Shown here piece after piece: positions 25,669 through 33,815 of a DNA stretch of 55,558 bases (the stretch's first letter is position 1; every line of letters begins with the position of its first letter). The translations under genes and the position numbers were made by a program. Below the pieces are notes generated by a model. That model searched no databases. It was not told the origin of the DNA and saw only the letters and a list, made by a program, of their open reading frames with translations. The DNA is from GCA-003244245 sp036501085 (GTDB taxonomy: Bacteria > Actinomycetota > Actinomycetes > Mycobacteriales > Pseudonocardiaceae). The stretch lies in the NCBI GenBank assembly GCA_036501085.1, contig DASYAZ010000051.1, forward strand, positions 1 through 55,558. Reading direction: 5' to 3'.

Positions 25669-26460
25669 TCAGCCCGAAGCGGCGTCAGCGGCGTTGGGGC
25701 CGGCCAGCCCGAAGTGGGCCCCGGTGGGGTCCACGGCCGCGGCGAGACGGCCGTAGGGCGAGTCCTCGGCAGGCCGCACGACCGAGCCCCCGAGCTCGCT
25801 GATCTTCGACAGTGCGGCATCGGTGTCCTCGATCCCGAAGATGACCGTCCAATGGGAAGGGACGCCGTCGGGGAGGGAGTTCGAGGCGTCCATGACGCCG
25901 GCCAGCCACGTCTCGCCCTGCTTGAGGATCGTGTAGCGGAACTCCGGAGTGTCCTGCAGGGGATGAGCCTCCAGGCCGAACAACTCGCGGAAGAAAGACA
26001 CGGCGGCGGGGAAGTCGCGGGTCTGCAGCTCGAACCAGGCCGGTGCGCCCGGCTCGCCCAGCACGCCGAAACCCTTGTGCAGACCGGCTTGCCAGAGCCC
26101 AGTTGCGGCACCACCCGGCTCGGTGATCACTGCCATGGTGCCGAGATCAGCGATATCCATGGCTGGGACGATGACCTGGCCCCCGTTGGCGGTGGCGGCG
26201 TCGACGGTCTTGCGGGTGTCGTCGGTAGCCAGGTAGATCGACCAGACGTCCGGCCCCTGGTAATCAGGCGGCCTGGCCATGCCGCCGGCGATCTGGGCGC
26301 CGTCACGCAGGAAATTGAAGTAACCGCCGAAGTTCTCGTTGGGTTCCTCGGCGGTCCAGCCGAAGAGCTGGCAATAGAACTCCCGGCTGCGCTCGGTGTC
26401 GGAGGTCATCAGATCCAACCAGCACGGCGCTCCGATGGGTGCGGTGTCTCGGGTGGGCAT
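25669..26460 (-). CDS. Two-domain VOC protein (Cfp30B/glyoxalase-like)
   Basis: About 263 residues made of two vicinal-oxygen-chelate repeats. Repeat 1 starts GAPCWLDLMTSDTERSREFYCQLFGW, and repeat 2 starts GAPAWFELQTRDFPAAVSFFRELFGL. It resembles mycobacterial Cfp30B (Rv0577), a putative methylglyoxal-related enzyme, but the actual reaction is unknown. ATG 26460 has AAGGGA seven bases upstream. An in-frame ATG at 26487 would add nine residues. It converges with the hydrolase gene and is probably transcribed after the STAS gene. Confidence 0.87.
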   Translation of the reverse strand: MPTRDTAPIGAPCWLDLMTSDTERSREFYCQLFGWTAEEPNENFGGYFNFLRDGAQIAGGMARPPDYQGPDVWSIYLATDDTRKTVDAATANGGQVIVPAMDIADLGTMAVITEPGGAATGLWQAGLHKGFGVLGEPGAPAWFELQTRDFPAAVSFFRELFGLEAHPLQDTPEFRYTILKQGETWLAGVMDASNSLPDGVPSHWTVIFGIEDTDAALSKISELGGSVVRPAEDSPYGRLAAAVDPTGAHFGLAGPNAADAASG

Positions 26461-26522
26461 GGTGGTTCCCTTCTCGGTGTTCGACATGTCTCATCACCTT
26501 CGACGCCGCAACATCTCCGAAC

Positions 26523-26879
26523 TCATCGGTCCAGTGCCTCCGGCACGCTGTTTGCGAAGGTGAAGTGCTCTCCGAGCCCGGTCGCCTCCAGCGCCAGGTT
26601 GGCCGTCCGGGAGTTGCATACCAGGCGCAGTTCGCGGTCCTCCCGGGTGGCGATCTCGTTCGCTTCGAACAGGACGGACAGGCCGGCCGAACCGAGGAAG
26701 CGCACCCCATCCAGATGCACTACCACGACTTGGGCCACGGTCAGCTGTTCGGTCAGGAAGAGGGACAGCTCTGGCGCGGTCAGCGCGTCGACCTCACCTT
26801 CGACGGTGACGACGCGCGCGTCGACTCCATGCTCGGCCACCTGCAGGTCCATGATGTCGGCGGGGAAATCACTGTTCAC
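26523..26879 (-). CDS. STAS domain anti-sigma factor antagonist
   Basis: About 118 residues with the STAS fold: GVDARVVTVEGEVDALTAPEL, then VVVVHLDGVRFLGSAGLSVLFEA. The FLGSAGL stretch is where SpoIIAA/RsbV proteins are phosphorylated (the Ser after Gly), so it could switch an anti-sigma kinase. No kinase or sigma gene is adjacent. GTG 26879 has AGGGTGA five bases upstream. GTG 26888 and ATG 26852 are alternatives. Confidence 0.85.
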   Translation of the reverse strand: MNSDFPADIMDLQVAEHGVDARVVTVEGEVDALTAPELSLFLTEQLTVAQVVVVHLDGVRFLGSAGLSVLFEANEIATREDRELRLVCNSRTANLALEATGLGEHFTFANSVPEALDR

Positions 26880-26980
26880 TCGATTCACCCTATGGTCCGG
26901 CGAACTCGCCGCGGTGCCCGGCGACGGGCAGGTTCGCCGATCGGTGGTATCGAGGCGGTCGGTGGTTGGCTCCGCGTCTG

Positions 26981-28855
26981 TCAGCTCGACAGGTCCAGCC
27001 GGGCGCCGGTGGTGGTGATCCAGTCGTGCAGCGTCAGGACGAGTTCGATGTTGCGCCGCCGGGCGTCGATGCTGACCCTGCCGATCGGGCGTTCCAGCAG
27101 GGCGCGTACCCGTTCGGCGTCGAGTAGCTCGAGTGCTGGTGAGGAGTCCTCAGCGACGAGCTTGCCCAGCTGGTCGCGCAACGCGCGCTCATAGGTGGGA
27201 TCTTGGGTGGTCGGGTAGGGGCTCTTCACCCGCTGCGCGATGGACGCCGGCAGCACATCCTGCGCAGCGGCGCGGAGCAGGCTCTTCTCCCGGCCGTCGA
27301 AGGTCTTGAACGACCAGGGTGTGTTGAACACGTACTGCACCAGGCGGTGGTCGCAGAACGGAACCCGAACCTCCAGCCCGCTGGCCATGCTCATCCGGTC
27401 CTTGCGATCCAGCAGGAACTGCACGAACCGGGTCAGGTGCAGGTAGCACACCTCCCGCATCCGCCGTTCCACCGGATCGACGGTGCCGGTGGGTGGTACT
27501 CCCGTGTGTGGTACCTCCGACAGGGCGCTGCGGTAGCTGTCGGCCCGGAAGCCCGGGAGGTCCAGCACCGAGGTCAGCTCGTCGGTGAACAACGTTCGCT
27601 GCGCTTCGGTCTCATCGCCCATGAACCGCCCGGCCGCGGCCAGCCACGGGAACGTGTCCGCGTTCGCTGCCCCGTCGTGGAACCACCGGTAACCACCGAA
27701 CACCTCATCGGCGGACTCGCCGGACAGCGCCACCGTCGAGCGGGCCCTGATCGCGGCGAACAGCAGGTACAGGGAGGTGAAGATGTCCCCGCCGTAGGGC
27801 AGGTCGCTGGCGCGCACCACCGCGGCCCGATGCGCCGGGCTCATCAGCTCCGAGGTGGACAGCACGATGTCGGTGTGGTCGGCACCGACATGGCGGGCCA
27901 GCTCATGCACGAACGGGGCGTCCGGGGTGCTGCGCATCGGATCGGCGGTGAAGTTCTCGGTGTAGCCGGTGAAATCCACCGCGAACGAGCGCACCGCGCC
28001 GCCCCCAGCGGCAGCGAGCTGGTGCGCTGCCAGCGCGGTGACAACGGAGGAGTCCAGCCCTCCCGAGAGCAGCGTGCACAGCGGGACATCCGAGATCAGC
28101 TGGCGGCTCACGATGTCGTCGAGGAGCCCACGCACGGTCGCCACCGTGGTGTCCAGGTCATCGGTGTGCTCGGTGGCCTCCAGCTGCCAGTACCGGCGCA
28201 CGGTGATGCCCTCGGGGCGAACCCGGAGCAGGGAACCTGGCCGCAGCTCGTGCATATCCCGGTACACCGCCCGCTCGGGGTTCTTGACGAATGCCAGGAT
28301 CTCCCGCATCCCATCGAGGTCGACCACCGGCTCGATCAGCGGGTTGGCCAGGATGGCCTTGGGCTCGGAACCGAACAGCAGTCCGTGCTGGGTCTCGGCG
28401 TAGTACAGCGGTTTGATGCCCATCCGGTCTCGCACCAGCACCAGTTGCTCGAGCCGCGGATCCCACAGGGCGAAGGCGTACATTCCGTTGAGCCGCTGCG
28501 CGAAGTCCTCGCCCCACTGCAGGTAGGCGTGCAGCACCACCTCGGTATCGCTCTCGGTGCGAAATCGGTGGCCGAACGTGGCCAGCTCGGTGCGCAGCTC
28601 CCGGTAGTTGTAGACCTCACCGCTGTAGGTCAGCACCGCGACGGTTCGGTTCTCGGCGTCCACGCTCATCGGCTGGCGCCCACCCTCGATGTCGATCACC
28701 GACAGCCTGCGGTGCCCGAGCGCCACGTGCGGCGCGATCCACGTCCCCTCTGCGTCCGGCCCGCGGCAGGCCATCGTGGCCACCATCTCGGCCAGCACCT
28801 GACCCTGCTCGCGCAGGTCGCGGTCGTAGTCCACCCACCCGGTAATGCCGCACAT
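26981..28855 (-). CDS. asnB: Asparagine synthase (glutamine-hydrolysing)
   Basis: A 624-residue class II amidotransferase. Cys2 (MCGITGWVDY) is the glutaminase nucleophile after Met removal. The N-terminal Ntn domain continues with RGPDAEGTW and GHRRLSVID, and the synthetase domain carries the pyrophosphate loop LLSGGLDSS near residue 263 and the ALSGESADEVFGGY acidic motif. It makes asparagine from aspartate, ATP and glutamine, or a related amide on another substrate. The start at 28855 is set by Cys2. The next gene upstream on the same strand is an unrecognised Gly-rich peptide, so a role in modifying it is possible but unproven. Confidence 0.92.
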   Translation of the reverse strand: MCGITGWVDYDRDLREQGQVLAEMVATMACRGPDAEGTWIAPHVALGHRRLSVIDIEGGRQPMSVDAENRTVAVLTYSGEVYNYRELRTELATFGHRFRTESDTEVVLHAYLQWGEDFAQRLNGMYAFALWDPRLEQLVLVRDRMGIKPLYYAETQHGLLFGSEPKAILANPLIEPVVDLDGMREILAFVKNPERAVYRDMHELRPGSLLRVRPEGITVRRYWQLEATEHTDDLDTTVATVRGLLDDIVSRQLISDVPLCTLLSGGLDSSVVTALAAHQLAAAGGGAVRSFAVDFTGYTENFTADPMRSTPDAPFVHELARHVGADHTDIVLSTSELMSPAHRAAVVRASDLPYGGDIFTSLYLLFAAIRARSTVALSGESADEVFGGYRWFHDGAANADTFPWLAAAGRFMGDETEAQRTLFTDELTSVLDLPGFRADSYRSALSEVPHTGVPPTGTVDPVERRMREVCYLHLTRFVQFLLDRKDRMSMASGLEVRVPFCDHRLVQYVFNTPWSFKTFDGREKSLLRAAAQDVLPASIAQRVKSPYPTTQDPTYERALRDQLGKLVAEDSSPALELLDAERVRALLERPIGRVSIDARRRNIELVLTLHDWITTTGARLDLSS

Positions 28856-28890
28856 CGCCGTGCTCACCCCATCACGGTTCACCGTCGAAC

Positions 28891-28917
28891 CTGGTCATTA
28901 GCTTTGCTAATTACCAG
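28891..28917. promoter_or_regulatory. 27-bp palindrome upstream of asnB
   Basis: CTGGTcATTAGC at 28891 and GCTAATtACCAG ending at 28917 are mirror images around TTT, with one mismatched pair. It lies 36 bp upstream of the asnB start in an AT-richer spot, the place for a repressor or activator site. Which regulator binds is unknown. Confidence 0.6.
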
Positions 28918-29012
28918 TATCCCCGCGATGTGGGGCGACGACCAACCTCTGGCGGATGACGTGAGGTGACAACGGTCACGAGACCGCCGCGGAGCGTTCG
29001 AGACGCGGTGCG

Positions 29013-29270
29013 TCAGCCGTGATGCCCCTGGCTGTCCTGGCCCGCGGTGTTGCCCTGGGAACCGGGGCCGAAGCTCATGTTCCCGGAGTTGTCACTCCCG
29101 GGACCGGTTTCGCAGTACTGGTAGCTGCCATCGAAGGCCCTGTTGCTGGGGTTGCAACCGTCGCCGGGGGTGCCGCCGGGTTCGGCGCTGATAAGGGAGA
29201 GGACGGTGCGGGCCGGTAGAAGCTCCGCACGCTGCCGCTCAAGTTCGGCGGCACCAAGGATCTCAGGCAT
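29013..29270 (-). CDS. 85-residue Gly-rich peptide, RiPP-precursor-like
   Basis: I do not recognise a named family. ATG 29268-29270 has a near-ideal GGAGGAG eight bases upstream. The N-terminal ~30 residues are charged and helical (ILGAAELERQRAELLPARTV) and end LSLISAEPGG. The rest is Gly/Ser/Asn/Gln-rich with two cysteines (GDGCNPSNRAFDGSYQYCE) and a Gly-His end. A conserved-looking leader, a Gly-Gly break and a biased tail are the layout of a peptide natural-product precursor. Asparagine synthase lies downstream and a HicB-like gene upstream, all on one strand. No lasso protease, lanthionine or radical-SAM gene is nearby, so this is only a candidate. Confidence 0.75.
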   Translation of the reverse strand: MPEILGAAELERQRAELLPARTVLSLISAEPGGTPGDGCNPSNRAFDGSYQYCETGPGSDNSGNMSFGPGSQGNTAGQDSQGHHG

Positions 29271-29367
29271 TATTTTTTCTCCTCCACGTCTGACGCGGGT
29301 CGCAGAGCCCCCAGGTGATAACAATGCCTCATCTGGAATTGTTACGGATTTGACGAAATGTGGAACG

Positions 29368-29844
29368 CTATTCTTTCTCGGGAATATCGTCCGATGAGAC
29401 GTTGTCGCGGCTGGCGGTGAACCGTATCAAATCTTCTACCATTGTAATCGTGTGGCAGAAAGTATCGATCGAGACCTCCCTGCTTCCCAGATTCTTGAGC
29501 GCCTCGACAGTGGCTGGATCGCGCATGGAGAAACCCATGTCCTCGGCCCACTGCTCGGCCGATCTGGGATCGGTCATACTGGCCATCATATGAATGCGGT
29601 CGTCCTCGGTTCGGGTCTCCTTCACCGACTCGCGAACAGTACGAACCTGGGAAGGCAAACGAAACTCGTCAACGACGTTGAGCTCGGTGGGGTCGGCCTC
29701 GAGCCATCGGGAAAGCGCTTCCCGGATGCTTTCTCGCGCTTCCGGAACGCTGCGGCACCGGCTGTGCACCCGTGGCTCCTCGGCGATCTTCGCCGTCCAC
29801 TCGTCACCGTCGCGTTCGTATACCGCAGTGTATTTATCGCTCAT
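29368..29844 (-). CDS. HicB-like antitoxin-fold protein
   Basis: A 158-residue protein. The first ~65 residues (YTAVYERDGDEWTAKIAEEP, EARESIREALSRWLEAD) match the HicB-like partial RNase H fold seen in antitoxins. The remaining ~90 residues (SMTDPRSAEQWAEDMGFSMR and on) are not recognised. No HicA toxin lies next to it, so it is orphan or has another role. The ATG is preceded by GGGAGGG. It is the first of three same-strand genes with the small peptide and asnB, separated by about 100-bp gaps. Base composition is lower in GC than the neighbours. Confidence 0.7.
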   Translation of the reverse strand: MSDKYTAVYERDGDEWTAKIAEEPRVHSRCRSVPEARESIREALSRWLEADPTELNVVDEFRLPSQVRTVRESVKETRTEDDRIHMMASMTDPRSAEQWAEDMGFSMRDPATVEALKNLGSREVSIDTFCHTITMVEDLIRFTASRDNVSSDDIPEKE

Positions 29845-30325
29845 CCCAACCAGCCCTCCCGATACGCGGCGCCAGGTCCGGACGGCGAAAAGCCGGCCCG
29901 GCTGACGTCGAGAAGACTACCCGGTGTCCAGTGCCGACCCAAGGCAACGCACGTCTTCATGGCGGCCGGCGGGAGCGGCAGTGAGTGCCGGCGAGCAGCG
30001 GTGTGGGGCCGTGCTGGGTGGTGGCTGGAGCGCGCGGAAATATGCTGCGCCAACCGGGCGGTTCACCGGACGTGATACACACTGTCCACAACCCACCACG
30101 GACGGTGGTGCGAGCGCCGGTGCGAGCACGATCAGTTCACCAGCGACCGCGGAGGGTGAGGGGTTCTCCGCGTCTGCGCGGCTGCCGAGGCTCCCGTTCC
30201 ACTATCCGTGTGACCACTGGGCGTGGCGAGGCGGGTACTCTCAGGCAACCCTGGCATGGTCTACTCACTACTCGCCGGGCGGCCGCTCGGCGCTGAAGCA
30301 TGATCAGACCCCCAGGGGGGTTGCG
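29845..30325. other. Intergenic region before type-IV-like operon
   Basis: No supported gene in about 480 bp. A rightward frame is open through most of it and fuses to the pilin-like gene, but its composition looks random and it lacks a start signal. Promoters for the leftward HicB-like gene and the rightward operon should lie here. A short hairpin, CCACC-N-GGTGG near 30090-30108, is visible. Confidence 0.4.
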
Positions 30326-30586
30326 ATGACTGCGTTGATTGTGGTCGCTCAGGGCGCCGAGCTGGGCACGCAGAATCTACGCACCTGGATGCTGGACAAC
30401 ATCGTGCCGTTGCTCCTGCTGGCTGTAGCGGTGCTGCTGTTGTGGCTGGGTGGTGGCAAGGGCGACAACGCCGGGGTGATGCGACGGGTAGGAGGTGTGG
30501 TCATCGCGCTCGGCGTCATCGGGCTGGCCGTGTCCGGCGCAGGGGTGAACCTCGGAACGTGGATCGCCGGCTTGTTCAGCGGCTAA
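30326..30586 (+). CDS. Small two-helix membrane protein, pilin (VirB2/TrbC)-like
   Basis: An 86-residue protein with two hydrophobic helices (NIVPLLLLAVAVLLLWLGGG and RRVGGVVIALGVIGLAVSGA) joined by a charged loop, the layout of VirB2/TrbC major pilin subunits, though sequence identity cannot be judged. The ATG at 30326 follows an AGGGGGG tract. It begins an operon of eight rightward genes with gaps under 30 bp, most overlapping. Its first place before a VirB3-like and VirB4 gene supports the pilin-like guess. Confidence 0.72.
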   Translation: MTALIVVAQGAELGTQNLRTWMLDNIVPLLLLAVAVLLLWLGGGKGDNAGVMRRVGGVVIALGVIGLAVSGAGVNLGTWIAGLFSG

Positions 30587-30604
30587 GCGAGGGGTGAGGC
30601 AACC

Positions 30605-31051
30605 TTGCAGATCCGCACTGATGACGACGTCTACCGGGTCGACGCGGTCTGGCTCGGCCCGCCCAAGGCGACGTTCCCCTGGCGCGCTCGGTACGTGGCC
30701 TGGGGCGTCGGGATCGTCATGTTCCTGGTGGTGCTCGGTGTCGAGCGCCAGCTGGGTATCGGCTTCAGTCTCTTCTCGACCGCGTGGGGGCTGCTCATCA
30801 CCATCCTGCTGACCCGGTTGATCGGCTCTCGGATCAGCCATGAACGCCCGCTGACCGCGGTGGCCCTGATGTGGGCTCGCGAGCTCACTGCCCCCCGGAA
30901 GGCGATCACGGCCCGCGGTGGCGCCGCTAGCGCCGCGCGGATCCGGGTCCAACGTGAGCGCCCCCGGCCCGGACTGGGCCGCTCGCGCTGGGGCTCTTCC
31001 AGGAAGGAGCGCACTGGTGTTCGGGCTCCGACGTCCTCCCAGCAGCGGTGA
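30605..31051 (+). CDS. VirB3/PrgI-like membrane protein
   Basis: A 148-residue protein with two hydrophobic helices between about residues 28 and 75 (YVAWGVGIVMFLVVLGV, STAWGLLITILLTRLIG) and an Arg-rich tail. VirB3-like proteins hold the VirB4 ATPase to the membrane, and this gene sits directly before virB4 as in type IV systems. The start is TTG 30605 with a GAGGGGTGAGG tract upstream. Its 3' end overlaps the ATPase gene by 35 bp. Confidence 0.68.
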   Translation: MQIRTDDDVYRVDAVWLGPPKATFPWRARYVAWGVGIVMFLVVLGVERQLGIGFSLFSTAWGLLITILLTRLIGSRISHERPLTAVALMWARELTAPRKAITARGGAASAARIRVQRERPRPGLGRSRWGSSRKERTGVRAPTSSQQR

Positions 31052-33815
31052 TGGTGACCAGAACCCTGCTCAGGACTCGCGGCGCCCGGTGACCGCCACT
31101 CCCGCAGGTCGCGGTGGCTCCAATCGGCGCGGTCACAAGCTGCCCGGGGACTCGGCCTCCCCGGTGTACACCCCATCCATCGCGCTGCGCTCGATCGATG
31201 GCCATCTGGTGCGCAACGGGCAGGAGGTCTACGCCTGGTACCGGCTCGCCTCGCAGCGCTGGTCGTTCCGCTCGGACTCGCAACGCCAGGACCTGATCCA
31301 TGCGATCGCCGGCCAGTACGCGGAGCTGCAGGGCCGGTGGTTACACCTGCGGGTCACCGCTCGCCCCTACCCGATCCGGATGTGGGCCGAAGCGCACGTG
31401 CGCAATGCGGTGGGGCGCTTACCCGACACCCCCGATGCGCTGTCCTTCGACGACTACATGATCGGTGAACAGCAGCAGTTGATCGGGCACTCGATGGCCG
31501 AGAAAGAGGTCTACCTCGGTGTGCAGGTGCAGACCCGCTCCATGGTGGACCGGGTGGTCGAACGAGCTGCACCGGTCCTGCGGCGGGTGTTCCCCACCGC
31601 CATCGACGCCGAGCTGGTCGCCATCGACGCCGAGGTCGAGCACCTCGACGGGGTGATCGGCGTCACCGGGCTGGAGGGGCGGCCGGTGACCGCGGGGGAG
31701 ATGTCCTGGCTGATGCATCGCTCGTGCTCACTGGGCCTGCCCGCGCCACGCAACCTGCCCGCGGTCGCCGGTGCCACCTGGGAACCCGAAGATCTCGCCA
31801 GCTTCACCGACGCTGCGGATTTCCACACCGAGCCCTACTCGCCCACCATCACGGTCCGCGGTCGCACCGGATCGAACGCCGGGATCGCCCGGCAGGTCGT
31901 GGTGCTCACCGTCGGACAGATGCACGGATTGCGCATCCCGGAGATCGACGATCCCTGGGTGCAGCGTTCGGACCGGTTGCCGGCCGGCGTCGAATGGTCG
32001 GCCCGCATCTACGTCCGGCGCCCGGAGGAGGTGTCCGGCGAGCTGCAGCGGCAGATGAACAAGGTGCGCTCCCAGGTGCGGCACTACACCGACGAGCACG
32101 ATCTCGAGCCACCACAGAGTCTGGTCCGGCAGGCCACCCGGGTACTGGAGATCGACGACGAGATGACCTCGGGATTCACCGCGCTGGGCACGCGGGTGCG
32201 CTCGTGGTGGCGGGTCGCGGTGTCGGGCCCGACCGAGCGGGATGCGCTGCGGCTGGCTCAGCAGGTACTGGACCTCTACAAGCCCAAGATCGCGATCGAG
32301 CATCCGGAGGGACAGTACGCGCTGGCCCGCGAGTTCATCCCCGGCGAGCCGCTGTCCTCGGGTGCCTACCTGCGGCGCGGTTCGGTGATCTGGGCGGCCT
32401 CGGCGGTGCCGACCGCGACCGCCGAGGTGGGCGACCGGCGCGGCATCCTGCTGGGTGAGACGTGCACGGCCACCCGGCGCCCGGTCGCCTGGGACCCCTG
32501 GATGGCTCAGGAGATCCGCGATTCCTCCGGGCTGACCGCGCTGGTGGCCGGACTCGGCGGCGGCAAGTCCTTCCTGGGCGGGGGCATCGTCTACAAGACG
32601 CTGCGCGCCGGGGCCTACTGGACCCTGCTGGATCCCTCCGGCCCGCTGGCCAAGCTGTGCGAGCTACCCGAGCTGCGGCCCTACGCCCGCCCGATCAACC
32701 TGCTCAATGCCCAGCCCGGGATCCTCAACCCCTATCGGGTGGTCGCTGAGCCCGAGCTGGGGCATTTCCTCGATGAGGACGACCCGGAACGGGCCTGGCG
32801 GCGGGAGAAGGCGCTGACCGCAGCCACCCGTCGCCGGCTCGTTCTCGACGTGCTCACCGGTGTGCTGCCCTACGAGGTCGCCAGGATGGCGAAGACCCGG
32901 ATCGTGCTGCTCCGTGCGGTTCGTGCGGTGGGTGGCCGGCCGGACGCGCATCCCGGGCAGGTGTTCGAGATGCTGCGCCGCGATCCCTCTGAGCATCACG
33001 AACACGCCATCGTCGTCGCGGATTTTCTTGACGAGATGCGGGAACGGATGTCGTTGCTCATCCCGGAGAAGGGGGCCGACCCCTACACCGAGGTGCGGGA
33101 CGACCGGCTCACCGTGCTCACCATGTCCGGCCTGACCCTGCCTAAGGACACCATCAGCAGGGAGCACTGGACCGATGCCGAGGCGCTGGGCGTGGAGCTG
33201 CTCAACCTGGCCGCCTGGCTCACCCAGCGGTCGATCTACGAGCGCCCCCGGGACCAGCGCAAGGGGGTCTGGATCGACGAGGCGTTCTTCCTCTCCGAGG
33301 TGCCCACCGGCCGGGTGCTGATGAACCGGTTCGCTCGCGACTCCCGCAAGTGGAACGTGCGGGTGCTGCTGTCCTCGCAGATCCCGGCGGACTTCTTGAA
33401 GATCCAGGGCTTCGTGTCCCTGCTGGACTCGGTCTTCGTCGGGCGGTTGGATGACGCGTCGGCTCAGTCGGACGCGTTGCGGCTGCTCAAGGTACCTGTC
33501 GGGGCCGGATATGAGCAGGTCGTGGGGTCCCTCGGGCACCGTCCCGGCGGTGACCGGGTGGCCACCGAGCGGGACCGGGCGCCCCGGCAGTTCATCTTCG
33601 GTGACGGCGCCGGTGGGGTGGAGCGGGTTCGGGTGGATTTCTCCGGTGCGCATCTGGAACACCTCTGCGCCGCCCTGGACACCACCCCGGATGCGCTGCG
33701 TGGGGACTCCCCGGGCGCGGAGTTGACCGCCGGCGCCGAGCTGCCCCCGGCGGAACGGACCGCGGCGCCGCGAAGCGGGATCGGTCCCGCCGCCGCAGTC
33801 AGGGCGGGCGCATGA
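31017..33815 (+). CDS. VirB4-like type IV secretion ATPase
   Basis: About 932 residues. The N-terminal half is a VirB4-type domain. The C-terminal ATPase has Walker A GLGGGKS near residues 512-518 (VAGLGGGKSFLGGG) and Walker B KGVWIDEAFFL near 750, followed by RKWNVRVLLSSQIPADF (motif C-like Gln). VirB4 powers assembly and transport in conjugative type IV systems. GTG 31017 is chosen because AGGAAGGAG lies seven bases upstream. Its stop overlaps the start of the next gene (ATGA). Confidence 0.88.
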   Translation: MFGLRRPPSSGDGDQNPAQDSRRPVTATPAGRGGSNRRGHKLPGDSASPVYTPSIALRSIDGHLVRNGQEVYAWYRLASQRWSFRSDSQRQDLIHAIAGQYAELQGRWLHLRVTARPYPIRMWAEAHVRNAVGRLPDTPDALSFDDYMIGEQQQLIGHSMAEKEVYLGVQVQTRSMVDRVVERAAPVLRRVFPTAIDAELVAIDAEVEHLDGVIGVTGLEGRPVTAGEMSWLMHRSCSLGLPAPRNLPAVAGATWEPEDLASFTDAADFHTEPYSPTITVRGRTGSNAGIARQVVVLTVGQMHGLRIPEIDDPWVQRSDRLPAGVEWSARIYVRRPEEVSGELQRQMNKVRSQVRHYTDEHDLEPPQSLVRQATRVLEIDDEMTSGFTALGTRVRSWWRVAVSGPTERDALRLAQQVLDLYKPKIAIEHPEGQYALAREFIPGEPLSSGAYLRRGSVIWAASAVPTATAEVGDRRGILLGETCTATRRPVAWDPWMAQEIRDSSGLTALVAGLGGGKSFLGGGIVYKTLRAGAYWTLLDPSGPLAKLCELPELRPYARPINLLNAQPGILNPYRVVAEPELGHFLDEDDPERAWRREKALTAATRRRLVLDVLTGVLPYEVARMAKTRIVLLRAVRAVGGRPDAHPGQVFEMLRRDPSEHHEHAIVVADFLDEMRERMSLLIPEKGADPYTEVRDDRLTVLTMSGLTLPKDTISREHWTDAEALGVELLNLAAWLTQRSIYERPRDQRKGVWIDEAFFLSEVPTGRVLMNRFARDSRKWNVRVLLSSQIPADFLKIQGFVSLLDSVFVGRLDDASAQSDALRLLKVPVGAGYEQVVGSLGHRPGGDRVATERDRAPRQFIFGDGAGGVERVRVDFSGAHLEHLCAALDTTPDALRGDSPGAELTAGAELPPAERTAAPRSGIGPAAAVRAGA

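Noticed and set aside
27203..28969. 588-residue rightward frame
   Set aside because: Complement of asnB, whose motifs are unmistakable on the other strand.
28853..29270. Lasso-peptide cluster (asnB as cyclase)
   Set aside because: No leader peptidase or RRE-type partner nearby, and AsnB keeps full housekeeping motifs including Cys2. Kept only as a looser peptide-product candidate.
29924..30325. Extension of the pilin-like gene into the intergenic region
   Set aside because: No start signal and random composition. ATG 30326 has a good ribosome binding site.
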